From assembly GCA_028678905.1 (NCBI GenBank), contig JAJRCO010000128.1, positions 1-30,870 of the forward strand: DNA of 30,870 bases. The letters run 5' to 3'. A model generated the notes under the pieces. It was given only the letters and a program-made list of their open reading frames with translations, searched no databases and was not told where the DNA came from. Shown here one piece after another: positions 1 to 7,529 of this stretch (the stretch's first letter is position 1; each line of letters opens with the position of its first letter). This stretch comes from Methanomicrobiales archaeon (GTDB taxonomy: Archaea; Halobacteriota; Methanomicrobia; Methanomicrobiales; JACTUA01). The translations under genes were made by a program, and so were the position numbers.

Positions 1-79
1 CATTTTTGATGGCTGGTAAGGCCTAGGGCATTTTTATTATGAATCGAAGTATGAAAACATTGATTGAAAAACTAATTAT

Positions 80-1705
80 TTATATTGCCAAAATCTCTAA
101 TGACATTAATTTGTCTTCCCCAACTTTGCTTCCTTCAGGTGGATCGCAAACATAAGCCTTTTTACTAGAACATTCCGGTATAGCATTTTTTCCGGTGCAT
201 ACTAGATTCCACGTTCTGGTATCAAATACATTACATACGGGGAGGGGACCAGAACACCCGCAATTATAATTGTAATGACTCACGACCACTCTCAATTCAT
301 ACGTAGACAAGGAAAGGGTTGAAACAGTCCAATCTAATAATCTGTCTCCATCGGGATAATATGGGCTGCCCACCTTTGCATCATCGTCCTTTTCATAATC
401 TTTTGAAATCCATTTGGTAGAGAGGAAGCAATCCTCATCTGGATTTTTATTATTATTCGCATAGGTGTAAAACATAAGGTTAGACCCCACTGAATAAGCG
501 CAGTGACCTACTACCGTCGGATTACCGCTGATGGGGCCGTTATAGGCCATAAACATAATTTGCGCACCTGTATTGGTATCATTTCTTTTACATACTTGGA
601 GAACTTCTCCAGATTCAGTTTTATACGGTTCTTGTCTACAGATGGTATTTCCATTAATTTGAACGACTTTTGTTCCTAAACTAACAATAACTGGTTTCGA
701 TTCTTTTCCTCCACAAACCACCATTATTTTTTGTTCTGTTTTTCCAGTCAATAGAGGATTTGTTGGATCTGAAACCGTCAAATTAACATAATAATATCCG
801 ATTCTTTTAAATTGATGGGAAAACACTCTAGTTGATGAAGTGGATCCATCGCTAGACTGCCATAAATAATTGTATTTTCCATTCGTATCCACAATATCCG
901 GGGTAAAAGTAATCGTATTAATCACGGTTGGATGTTGCGGCGAATATCCAAATGTAGCAATTATTGGCTGGTTTTGAACATTGATATAAGTGATTTTAAT
1001 TTCGTCATCAGATCCGCCCATGCCAGTTACCGTGAGTTTGATGTCATAGAGGCCAGCATTTGAAAAATTATAAGTTAAGGTGCTATCCGGATTGAACGTT
1101 ATCCAACTGGTATCTGAACTCAGTTTGTATTGCCAAACTCTGGAAGTGATGTCCTCTCCTGTTGAAAAATCTGTGAACTGCACAGTAAGCGGTGCAAATC
1201 CTTCTGTTGGTGACGCAGTGAATTCCGCAACCGTCGGACTTGGGATATACTCTCCGACATTTACAAAAACGGATCCTTCGTTATCAGAATAGTAATCAGA
1301 TCCATCCTCAATTATTAAAATAACATATTCTCCTTGATTTAAATTAATAAGGGTATTTTTGCCAATACCAAGTGCTTCTGCTTCATCACGAGAAGTACTT
1401 GATGGTCCTCCAAAATTCCAATCATAATTTATTAAATGCTGCCCATACTGATCTGGATTTCCCCATTGCACGGGTTTATTAATATATACCCAAACATTAG
1501 TTTCCCATATAATCGGATCCCAATAGATACTATGAGTATAAGCTCCACCAGTTATCGTAAATTGATATAACCCTTTAGTAGGAGCGGTAAATATCACTCC
1601 GGTGGTATCCAGAGATGAGATTGAATAATCGACAGCCAACACGCCAGAAACCATTAATGTCAATGCCAGAACCAAGAAAGAAAATTTAAGGTAACTTTTA
1701 AGCAT
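80..1705 (-). CDS. Secreted PKD-domain surface protein
   Basis: Predicted exported protein of about 541 residues with unknown ligand. The N-terminus (MLKSYLKFSF...VSGVLA) is a clear Sec signal peptide with a basic start, a hydrophobic core and an ALA-like cleavage site. A ligand-type N-terminal segment is followed by two PKD (immunoglobulin-like) domains, at about residues 160-243 (it contains FAPLTVQFTD) and 250-330 (ending YYVNLTVSD). The rest, about 330-541, is a cysteine-rich domain I do not recognise, with C-x-C and paired cysteines suggesting disulfides. I chose the ATG at 1705 because the signal peptide begins there; a GTG at 1729 would add eight residues. There is no C-terminal membrane anchor. 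The gene is clearly more AT-rich than the genes from 5.5 kb on, which suggests a separate origin. Surface PKD proteins are common in methanogens and are usually linked to cell-envelope or adhesive roles. Confidence 0.8.
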   Translation of the reverse strand: MLKSYLKFSFLVLALTLMVSGVLAVDYSISSLDTTGVIFTAPTKGLYQFTITGGAYTHSIYWDPIIWETNVWVYINKPVQWGNPDQYGQHLINYDWNFGGPSSTSRDEAEALGIGKNTLINLNQGEYVILIIEDGSDYYSDNEGSVFVNVGEYIPSPTVAEFTASPTEGFAPLTVQFTDFSTGEDITSRVWQYKLSSDTSWITFNPDSTLTYNFSNAGLYDIKLTVTGMGGSDDEIKITYINVQNQPIIATFGYSPQHPTVINTITFTPDIVDTNGKYNYLWQSSDGSTSSTRVFSHQFKRIGYYYVNLTVSDPTNPLLTGKTEQKIMVVCGGKESKPVIVSLGTKVVQINGNTICRQEPYKTESGEVLQVCKRNDTNTGAQIMFMAYNGPISGNPTVVGHCAYSVGSNLMFYTYANNNKNPDEDCFLSTKWISKDYEKDDDAKVGSPYYPDGDRLLDWTVSTLSLSTYELRVVVSHYNYNCGCSGPLPVCNVFDTRTWNLVCTGKNAIPECSSKKAYVCDPPEGSKVGEDKLMSLEILAI

Positions 1706-2156
1706 GTAAGGGGAATTATTAAGATGCACAATAAAGATTTCTAATCTTCCCCAAATATCTTAAAAAATTTCTTCGATGAATTTCTTAGCTTCCTAAAATT
1801 CGACTTCACTTGATAAGGTAACATTTCAAAAAAGCTTTTGTGAATATGTTTGTTATAAAGGGTTTAAAATTCTAGTTTGATTAAAGAGACTAGCTACACC
1901 AACTTTCCAGCCTCTCCCTCATATGCCTGTTCGTAGTGAAAGGTCTGTTCCCTTCCGCATTCTTTTTCAGGTAATGCAGCGTCGTTTCGAGAACCCCATC
2001 TCCTTCCAGTCAGCGTAGGAAATGTTCAGGATCTTTCTGTGCATCTCTTCCAAATCCTGCCTTTCAATTTGTATTCAGGAGTGGAGAAGTTAGGCATCGT
2101 TTTCTTCTTCCCGGCTAGGTAGTGTGCCAGATCTCGATAACTATGACTTCCTTGAG

Positions 2157-2186
2157 GTCATTGTGGTAGCTAGTCGTAATTCCTCC
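2157..2186. repeat. 30-bp direct repeat, copy 1 of 2
   Basis: The segment from GTCATTGTGG to AATTCCTCC is identical to 2223-2252, with 36 bp between the copies (unit length 66 bp). Weaker similarity continues past the repeat (an ATGGGT block follows both copies at slightly different spacing). On the minus strand 66 bp equals 22 codons, and both copies read as GGITTSYHND in the same frame, running into the cas1 relic. This fits an in-frame tandem duplication in a former coding sequence better than a CRISPR unit. Confidence 0.85.
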
Positions 2187-2222
2187 CCGGTAGAATGGGT
2201 TCGTCCAGGATGCGGCTCGTGA

Positions 2223-2252
2223 GTCATTGTGGTAGCTAGTCGTAATTCCTCC
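2223..2252. repeat. 30-bp direct repeat, copy 2 of 2
   Basis: Perfect copy of 2157-2186. No third copy is found in the flanking sequence on either side, so there is no array. See copy 1 for the in-frame reading on the minus strand. Confidence 0.85.
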
Positions 2253-2342
2253 GAGGATGGGTCTGTATTGACTGTGGGATACCGTTAATGTTCAATGTTC
2301 GGTAGTTAATAACTTCACGACTAACATTTATTCTCTTTTTGA

Positions 2343-2846
2343 TTGTCAATAAAGGGCGTATTACATGAGTTTGAGGATGTTGAGTACACCAAACCTGCGG
2401 AAGCATTTCGTAACGCTGGCCACAAACTCGTTCATGTAGGCCTGAAAAAAGGAAGCACCGTTCATGGAAAGAAAGAAAAGACACCGGTGCACATCGATAA
2501 ATCGGTCAGTGAAGTGACATCCGATGATTTCGACGCCCTGTTCATACCGGGAGGATATTCACCTGATAAGCTGCGGGTTGAAGAGGATGCGGTCCGGTTT
2601 GCCCGGGATTTCATGAATAGCGGTAAACCCGTCTTTGCCATCTGCCATGCTGCACAGCTTCTGATCACTGCAGATGTACTACGCGGAAGAAAAGTGACCG
2701 GTTGGAAGTCTATCGTCCAAGATATCAAGAATGCCGGTGCCGAGTATATCGATGCAGACGTGGTGGAAGATGGCAACCTGATTTCCAGCAGGGCTCCCCC
2801 GGACATTCCTGCATTCGTGAAGGCCGCATTAAAGAAGCTTACTTAG
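2343..2846 (+). CDS. DJ-1/PfpI family protein, probably lacking its N-terminal strand
   Basis: Class I glutamine-amidotransferase-like fold of the DJ-1/PfpI family (proteases, chaperones or glyoxalase/deglycase-type enzymes). Visible family features are EFEDVEYTKPAEAF at the N-terminus, DALFIPGG at about 65-71, and the nucleophile elbow AICHAAQ with the catalytic Cys101 followed by His102. VTGWKSIVQDIKNAGAEY and the C-terminal SSRAPPDIPAF complete the fold. PfpI proteins normally begin with a hydrophobic strand before the EFED motif; here only about seven residues precede it (start TTG at 2343), and an in-frame stop lies directly upstream at 2340-2342. I infer that the 5' end was lost when this region was rearranged, possibly at the junction with the cas1 relic 90 bp away. 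The rest of the frame is intact at 167 codons, and an eight-T run follows the stop. It may be inactive. Confidence 0.8.
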   Translation: MSIKGVLHEFEDVEYTKPAEAFRNAGHKLVHVGLKKGSTVHGKKEKTPVHIDKSVSEVTSDDFDALFIPGGYSPDKLRVEEDAVRFARDFMNSGKPVFAICHAAQLLITADVLRGRKVTGWKSIVQDIKNAGAEYIDADVVEDGNLISSRAPPDIPAFVKAALKKLT

Positions 2847-2859
2847 GGAAAAGGAAATC

Positions 2860-2867
2860 TTTTTTTT
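2860..2867 (+). terminator. Oligo-T terminator after the DJ-1/PfpI gene
   Basis: A run of eight T begins 14 bases after the stop codon at 2846. Archaeal transcription commonly ends at such U-tracts without needing a hairpin. No gene overlaps it on either strand. Confidence 0.55.
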
Positions 2868-2998
2868 ATGGCCTGGCCTATATTTCAGGGAAAAATCCCT
2901 GCAAGGAAATGACGTCATCTCTCGTTTTCCTGAAAAGTCGCCGGTTGGTTTCAAGGTGGGGGTAATATTCATTATCCATAAGCGCACCTAGCCATGCT

Positions 2999-3223
2999 AT
3001 GCACCAGATCATAACCGCTGCCAAGAGGGAAACCGGCGTCGAGATCCAGTACGAGGACCAGTCCAATATTCTCGGTGCCTTTTTCACCTATTCGCAATTG
3101 ATCGACATGAAAATTAACGCACTCGATCTGCTCAAGGATCCGGAGATGTATCTCTTCGATGAAACAGGCCGCTCGATCCGGATGAGCTCCGAGAAGTCGG
3201 CAAAAGATAATCCTTTCATCTAA
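2999..3223 (+). CDS. Small hypothetical protein, possibly a fragment
   Basis: A 74-residue frame from ATG 2999 with a plausible soluble composition (charged, with a DPEMYLFDETGRSIRM segment). I do not recognise a family. The frame is open a further 11 codons upstream to 2966 without another ATG, so it could be the C-terminal remnant of a longer gene, in keeping with the decayed neighbourhood. The opposite strand also has a 100-codon open frame here, but its composition is less protein-like. No obvious Shine-Dalgarno sequence precedes the ATG. An oligo-T run (3231-3235) follows shortly after the stop. Confidence 0.4.
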   Translation: MHQIITAAKRETGVEIQYEDQSNILGAFFTYSQLIDMKINALDLLKDPEMYLFDETGRSIRMSSEKSAKDNPFI

Positions 3224-3417
3224 AAGACCTCCTTTTTCGCCCAATAGATATTCTTGCAAAAACTGGATAAGCAATAACTGAGAGACTAGTCAACCGGCAT
3301 TCGTGAATAAGGCTACATAGACTAATCTTTACCGCTATTTCATTTTCGAAAGCTCCTGGGGTAATGGGCACTCATGCGAATGAAATGGGGGGTTTTTCTG
3401 CCAAAGAATAGTTGGGG

Positions 3418-4923
3418 TTAGGAATTACCTTTTCCTTTGCCCTTGCTTTGATCAGGGGGAGTATCTTTCTTCCCGTTACTGTTCTCGTTTCCCTTATTGT
3501 CCTGTTTGTCTTTTCCAGGAGTCGTGGTGGTAACTGCAGTATCTCTTCCTGCTGTTTCTTCTTCTGGGGTGATGGTCTTTAGTATCTTTTTCAATTGCCC
3601 GAGGTTCTTGATGTCATCTATGTTGATGGTCATAGCAGGCGTCTGTTCGACATTTTCGCCCAGTTCTGTATCAGATACCAGGCCGATGAACACCAGGATG
3701 CGCAGGATTAGGGATTGCTTCCTGGCTGCTTCTGCATGGATCACTTTTATGGTGTTATTTCCCTGTATGGAGACGGACCTGCCATCGGTAAAGAGGATCG
3801 TACCCTCGCAGTCGAGGCGTGACATTCCCTCTGTTACCTCAAACGCGAGTGCCTGTCGCTGGAATTTACCTATTACTGTTCCTCCGTCCTTCATGGAAAA
3901 GAGGATCCTGCTTGCATTGACCTCGTTACAGGCAAGTGTGCTTCCCTTCGGGTTGATGTGGACTGCGCCTGTGTCCTCCACTTCCTCCTCATCTTCCTCC
4001 GCGACCGCCTTTAACTGGCCTCCCACCGTAAAGAATACCGTCAGCACACCCTTGCTTTTCAGGTTGAGGGTGATTGGCCTAACGGTGATATTCGCGCAAG
4101 TCGAACCCTCGACTGTTACGGTGCTGGTTACGTTGTTGTCGGCCAGGTTTACATCGACACCGGCCGGGGAGGTGATGTTGGCAATGTTGGTGATAGTTTG
4201 GGAGCCGCATAACCGGGTGCAGGATACATTTATCTGGAGGGTCTCCGTCGAACCTGCAGCGATATTAAGCGACCATATGCCGCCCTGGAATGTTCCCTCC
4301 GATACCTGGGAATTCTGAAGGACGCATCCGGTGGGGATATGTTCGGTTACCGTGACCGGCAGGGATTCGGTGACATTGTTGTTTCTCAGATCAACACGCC
4401 AGGTAATGTTGTCGCCTGACCGATAGGTCCCCGTCCCTACCACGGATTTTGCCAGACTGAGATTGGACGAAAGGCATTGGGGGGCGGTGACCGTAACAGA
4501 GGCAGTGTCATTGTTGTCTGCCGCGTTATCATCGAGACTCGGATCTGGAGAGATGATGCGGGCGGTGTTTACGAACGATCGAGAGCCACAGATCGATGTA
4601 CAGGACATATTGAGTTTCAAAGTCTCATTCGCGCCTGGGGCGAGGTCGATGGTCCAGACATTACCTGCAATGGTTCCATTATGAGAAAGATATTCCTCGA
4701 TGATACACCCTGGGGGGATCTGTTCAATCACCTGTACTCCCGTTTCTATAGTTGCATTATGATTGGTTACTGCGATTATCCAGGTGATGTTTTCACCGGA
4801 TTGATAACTGGTACCTCCATCAACTCCTTTACTAAGAGTCAGGTTGGATGCTCCGGCTGATCCTCCCAGAAGGATCAGGCCTGCGAGCAGAGCCACGATC
4901 AACAATGGCCTATTTGCTTGCAT
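3418..4923 (-). CDS. Secreted DUF11-repeat surface protein
   Basis: Predicted exported cell-surface protein of 501 residues. Residues 1-25 form a signal peptide (hydrophobic core LLIVALLAGLILLGG, cleavage near AGA-S). Two tandem DUF11-type beta-sandwich repeats follow at about 27-147 and 153-272. Each starts with a NLTL/NLSL-K-V block and a Y.SG.NITW..D/AV.N motif, continues with V.E.IP.GC and ends in a D.N..AS.TV strand; paired cysteines recur at matching positions. A third domain (about 275-410) begins ITVRPITLNLKSKGV and is interrupted by an acidic insert, EEDEEEVED. The tail (about 455-501) is low-complexity and rich in K, G, N, D and T. No C-terminal membrane segment is present, so attachment would be by the basic tail or by a partner. 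DUF11 repeats are typical of archaeal and bacterial surface layers. Confidence 0.85.
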   Translation of the reverse strand: MQANRPLLIVALLAGLILLGGSAGASNLTLSKGVDGGTSYQSGENITWIIAVTNHNATIETGVQVIEQIPPGCIIEEYLSHNGTIAGNVWTIDLAPGANETLKLNMSCTSICGSRSFVNTARIISPDPSLDDNAADNNDTASVTVTAPQCLSSNLSLAKSVVGTGTYRSGDNITWRVDLRNNNVTESLPVTVTEHIPTGCVLQNSQVSEGTFQGGIWSLNIAAGSTETLQINVSCTRLCGSQTITNIANITSPAGVDVNLADNNVTSTVTVEGSTCANITVRPITLNLKSKGVLTVFFTVGGQLKAVAEEDEEEVEDTGAVHINPKGSTLACNEVNASRILFSMKDGGTVIGKFQRQALAFEVTEGMSRLDCEGTILFTDGRSVSIQGNNTIKVIHAEAARKQSLILRILVFIGLVSDTELGENVEQTPAMTINIDDIKNLGQLKKILKTITPEEETAGRDTAVTTTTPGKDKQDNKGNENSNGKKDTPPDQSKGKGKGNS

Positions 4924-5002
4924 ACAGCGCCAGCTTCGTCAAGAGTGCTAATATATTGTAACCATGGAGCAGGTACCCTATTTGGGATGAATAGTGTGTT
5001 GA

Positions 5003-5020
5003 TTGAACCTCGTGGTTCAA
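5003..5020 (-). terminator. Hairpin over the stop codon of the lipoprotein gene
   Basis: A perfect 7-bp stem (TTGAACC / GGTTCAA) with a four-base loop spans the TGA of the minus-strand lipoprotein gene. It lies where a 3' end is expected, between that gene and the DUF11 gene. It is not followed by a clear T-run on the minus strand, so it may stabilise the RNA rather than terminate it. Confidence 0.4.
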
Positions 5021-5406
5021 TACCGTGCGTACGCACGCAGGGTGTAATTCAGCCGACAGTGAGCCTGCAGGATGGAGATAGCATTCCTCGTTTCACCCGA
5101 TCGCAGATCTCCCAGGGGGAGACTCTCCTGTGCTGCAACCTTCTGCGCTCCGGGATCATAGATCTCAACGATGATAGAGAGCGCATGGATATCCATCGTG
5201 CCGTTATTGGTCACCGCCATGGTGGTTCGATAGGTACATTCACCCAGCTCTGACGGGCTCAGATTTTTTTCAAGGATCTCCACCCTGACCGCATTCTCCC
5301 CTGCGGTAGAGGAGAGGCAACCCGTGTACAGGATGCCGAATAATAGGAACAAAAATATCAACGGTAGCATCATCCGGTATCTGGGTGGATTGCGGGACAT
5401 CATCAC
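5017..5406 (-). CDS. Small lipoprotein with a FxLYD-like beta domain
   Basis: A 129-residue exported protein. A basic N-terminus, a hydrophobic stretch (about residues 12-28) and GILYTGC give a lipobox-like site with Cys30 as the candidate lipidated residue. The remainder forms a single beta-rich domain (VEILEKNLSPSELGECTYRT, then ...VTNNGTMDIHALSIIVEIYD), resembling the small domains described as FxLYD or CARDB-like in archaeal lipoproteins. That resemblance is by pattern only. The translation start is uncertain because three ATG codons lie in a row and another follows at residue 12; the longest is given. The gene is divergent from the coiled-coil gene at 5554 and shares a 147-bp intergenic region with it. 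Confidence 0.65.
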   Translation of the reverse strand: MMMSRNPPRYRMMLPLIFLFLLFGILYTGCLSSTAGENAVRVEILEKNLSPSELGECTYRTTMAVTNNGTMDIHALSIIVEIYDPGAQKVAAQESLPLGDLRSGETRNAISILQAHCRLNYTLRAYARY

Positions 5407-5553
5407 TCAGTATGCGCATGATTCCCATTTCAGAATGTCGGCGCATATAGTGATATACCCGGTTCCCGGGATCTTTCCTGGTGTAGGCCAATCATCTCTC
5501 TCAACGGAATCGCTTTCTTTATCTCGCTAACCCATGAATATCTTAAGAGCGAC

Positions 5554-5973
5554 ATGGATCTTCTTTTTCCTTCTGAATCTGATGAGGCGATAACCACCCG
5601 AATGGAGAAGATGGATGCCCTGCTGCAGAACATCCAGCAGGTCCTTTCCGATATCAGAACATCGCTGGACCGTACCAACGCACTAGAGCTGCGGGTCCAG
5701 GAACTGGAAAAGTCGGTGGGAAGACTGCAGAGCATCAGCATGGATCTGCGTAACACTGGCACCTTCTCCGCTGCAGGTTCCGACCGGATTGCCCCGCTGG
5801 AGTCGATGGTGAATAAACTCTGTACCATGACCGCGGAACAAAAGACTGCGCTTGATCAGCTGGTTGCTGCGCAGCAGAAGAGTGTCCAGGAATTGAGGAA
5901 GGAGATCCATCATACCGCAGAATCGGAAGAGCCGGCTATCCATGAAATCGACGATCTTTTCCGCAGGAGATAG
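5554..5973 (+). CDS. Coiled-coil protein of unknown function
   Basis: A 139-residue soluble, highly charged protein. Two long heptad-rich segments (about 15-65, with MEKMDALLQNIQQVLSDIRT, and about 80-122, with LVAAAQQKSVQELRKEI-type spacing) predict coiled coils separated by a short Gly/Ser/Ala-containing linker. It ends in an acidic and then basic tail (EIDDLFRRR). I do not recognise a family. It lies nine bases upstream of the tRNA methyltransferase gene in the same direction, so the two are probably co-transcribed. Its role could be structural or as a partner of that enzyme, but nothing in the sequence shows this. Confidence 0.7.
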   Translation: MDLLFPSESDEAITTRMEKMDALLQNIQQVLSDIRTSLDRTNALELRVQELEKSVGRLQSISMDLRNTGTFSAAGSDRIAPLESMVNKLCTMTAEQKTALDQLVAAQQKSVQELRKEIHHTAESEEPAIHEIDDLFRRR

Positions 5974-5982
5974 GGGCGGTCG

Positions 5983-6939
5983 GTGCGGGTTCTCTTCGAA
6001 TTATCCGGTGAACATCCTGCCCTTCCCTGTGCCGAGATCGAGTCTGTAGGCAGGGTGATTGAGTGTGGTCCCCAGGTGGCGATTGCGGAGTGCCCCGCTG
6101 TTTCAGAGACCGTGCGACTTGCGTTAACCCATACCGTCATGGAGTACCTCGGCCAGTGTCCCGCAACCGAGATTAATATCCTCACCCTTCTGTCTTCCCT
6201 CGGATTGACTTCTACAGAGCCCTTCCGCGTGCGGGTGAAGAAGGTGCAGGGGTCCTCCCCTGGTCTTTCCCAGCTCACACTGGAACGATTGATCGGGATG
6301 CATATCTCCGGCCAGGTATCCCTCGAGCACCCTGGAGAGGAATTCCGCCTGATCATCACCGGTACCCAGGCCTATCTGGGGCGGGTTCTTACCCGCATCG
6401 ACCGGGGAGCGTACCTGTACCGGGATCCTCTCCGCCGCCCCTTCTTCCATCCGGGGGTAATGCTGCCCCGTCTCGCCCGGGCCATGGTCAATCTCTCCCT
6501 GGTACAAAAAGGCGAACTGCTCATCGATCCCTTTTGCGGTACAGGGGGGATGCTGCTGGAGGCACAACTGATCGGAGCAGAGATCTGCGGGGGAGATGCG
6601 GATCCGCTGATGGTATCCGGCGCACGCCGGAACATTCCCTATGCGGATGTCGTCATCGGGGATGCGACCTCTATGCCTTTCTGCGATTGCCGGGCAGAGG
6701 CTGTGGTAACGGACCTTCCCTATGGGCAGTCGGTGGGTATCCGGGCGGCCTGTCTCGATTCCCTTTACCACGGGGCTCTTCAGGAGATCCATAGGATCTT
6801 ACGCCCGGGGCGGAGAGCGGTCCTGATTAGCCATCGGGATATCCGGAACCTGATCGCTCCATTCACCCTACTCCAGTATCATGAACAGCGGGTGCATAAA
6901 AGTCTGATCCGACGGATTATGGTGATGGTAAAGGAATAA
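5983..6939 (+). CDS. tRNA (guanine(10)-N2)-dimethyltransferase
   Basis: Methylates the exocyclic N2 of G10 in tRNA using S-adenosylmethionine (archaeal TrmG10, related to eukaryotic Trm11). The 318-residue protein has an N-terminal THUMP-type RNA-binding region (about 1-150) and a C-terminal Rossmann methyltransferase. The SAM-binding motif I is LIDPFCGTGGMLLEA, starting near residue 180. The catalytic motif IV is DLPYGQS at about 244, the TrmG10-type variant of NPPY. YRDPLRRPFFHPGVMLPRLARAMVNL is the conserved linker just before motif I. Translation begins at a GTG (5983) nine bases after the coiled-coil gene; I kept this start because the MRVLFELSGEHP N-terminus is typical of the family. 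Confidence 0.9.
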   Translation: MRVLFELSGEHPALPCAEIESVGRVIECGPQVAIAECPAVSETVRLALTHTVMEYLGQCPATEINILTLLSSLGLTSTEPFRVRVKKVQGSSPGLSQLTLERLIGMHISGQVSLEHPGEEFRLIITGTQAYLGRVLTRIDRGAYLYRDPLRRPFFHPGVMLPRLARAMVNLSLVQKGELLIDPFCGTGGMLLEAQLIGAEICGGDADPLMVSGARRNIPYADVVIGDATSMPFCDCRAEAVVTDLPYGQSVGIRAACLDSLYHGALQEIHRILRPGRRAVLISHRDIRNLIAPFTLLQYHEQRVHKSLIRRIMVMVKE

Positions 6940-7069
6940 TGCATCCAGGATGGCTCAAAGATATTCCGGTAAGAACCCGCTCATATCAAGTATCCTGAAG
7001 ATTTTGAATTGAATTGAACAAATCTGGGATACCATCGGACATTCTTCATCCGCAACTCTGTGTATTCTG

Positions 7070-7090
7070 AAAAAAAAAGATAGTTTTTTT
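7070..7090. terminator. Bidirectional oligo-A/oligo-T terminator between convergent genes
   Basis: A nine-A run at 7070-7078 (a U-tract for minus-strand RNA) and a seven-T run at 7084-7090 (a U-tract for plus-strand RNA) lie back to back. They sit between the end of the tRNA methyltransferase gene (6939) and the end of the mbh operon (7123), exactly where both convergent transcripts should stop. Confidence 0.65.
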
Positions 7091-7122
7091 ATTCGTCTTC
7101 CCGGATTGAAAACGGATAATTT

Positions 7123-7527
7123 TCATTCCACGATCCGCGCTTCCGAAAACCGGTCCTCGTCGGCGAGGAGGAATTCTCCACTCATGCTGAGGCCGTTCTT
7201 GGGACAGGCATCGGTGCACTGGGAACAGAAGATGCATTGGGTGATCCAGATCCGCATTCTCTTTGTCTCAGGGAGTATATCAATCGCGTGAGACGGACAT
7301 ACCCGGGCGCACAAGGTACAGCCAGTGCAGGCGTCCCGCTCGTAAACAATCTTTCCTCGGAAGTTCGGGGGAATGCTGACTGGAGGATTCATGAGGACTT
7401 TTCCTTCTCCGACCTGCCGGAGGTATTCGGTGACGGAGGGGGGCAGATACTTGGCCGGAAATTTGTTCGTTGCCGGTTCAGAGAAGAGCTGTTTGATCAC
7501 TTCAGGGAGCATGGGAAGCAGCACCAT
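7123..7527 (-). CDS. mbhN: Mbh hydrogenase ferredoxin-like subunit MbhN
   Basis: NuoI/EchF-like polyferredoxin subunit of the membrane-bound hydrogenase, carrying electrons between external ferredoxin and the small subunit MbhJ. The 134-residue protein has two complete [4Fe-4S] motifs: CTGCTLCARVCP (Cys67, 70, 73, 77) and CIFCSQCTDACP (Cys98, 101, 104, 108). It is the last gene of the mbhA-N order, two bases after the stop of mbhM, and is followed by the oligo-A/T terminator at 7070-7090. No C-terminal extension or extra cluster is present. Confidence 0.9.
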   Translation of the reverse strand: MVLLPMLPEVIKQLFSEPATNKFPAKYLPPSVTEYLRQVGEGKVLMNPPVSIPPNFRGKIVYERDACTGCTLCARVCPSHAIDILPETKRMRIWITQCIFCSQCTDACPKNGLSMSGEFLLADEDRFSEARIVE

Positions 7528-7529
7528 AT

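Larger units (their letters stand above)
1890..2252 (-). pseudogene. cas1: Decayed cas1 C-terminal fragment (CRISPR adaptation integrase relic)
   Basis: Reading the minus strand and allowing frame changes gives consecutive blocks that fit the C-terminal part of Cas1: TTSYHNDLKEVIVIE, DLAHYLAGKKK, RQDLEEMHRKILNISYADWK, EMGFSK, LHYLKKNAEGNRPFTTNRHM and RERLESW, ending at a stop at 1890-1892. The SY..L......E...LA.YL.GK pattern and the SYADWKEMGFSK-TLHYLKKNA-PFT-RERL-W tail are what I know from Cas1 proteins. At least three frame changes (near 2133, 2070 and 2003) and in-frame stops make it non-functional. The N-terminal catalytic half is absent, and no cas2 or other cas gene is nearby. Upstream lies a 30-bp direct repeat that is in frame with this relic. 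The family call rests on recalled motifs, not on an alignment. Confidence 0.65.

Noticed and set aside
2157..2252. Minimal CRISPR array (two 30-bp repeats, one 36-bp spacer)
   Set aside because: Only two copies, no leader, 66-bp period equal to 22 codons, in-frame reading of both copies into the cas1 relic, and partial similarity past the repeat edges; a coding duplication explains it better.
2236..2484. Minus-strand frame of 82 codons at the PfpI 5' end
   Set aside because: Antisense to PfpI coding sequence over most of its length; no motif.
3497..4318. Plus-strand open frame of 273 codons
   Set aside because: Antisense to the DUF11 surface protein, which has a signal peptide and repeat structure.
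5025..5036. Perfect palindrome GTGCGTACGCAC
   Set aside because: Falls within the last codons of the lipoprotein gene (RAYAR), so codon choice explains it without an operator.
6124..6792. Minus-strand open frame of 222 codons
   Set aside because: Antisense to the tRNA G10 methyltransferase, whose motifs are unambiguous.
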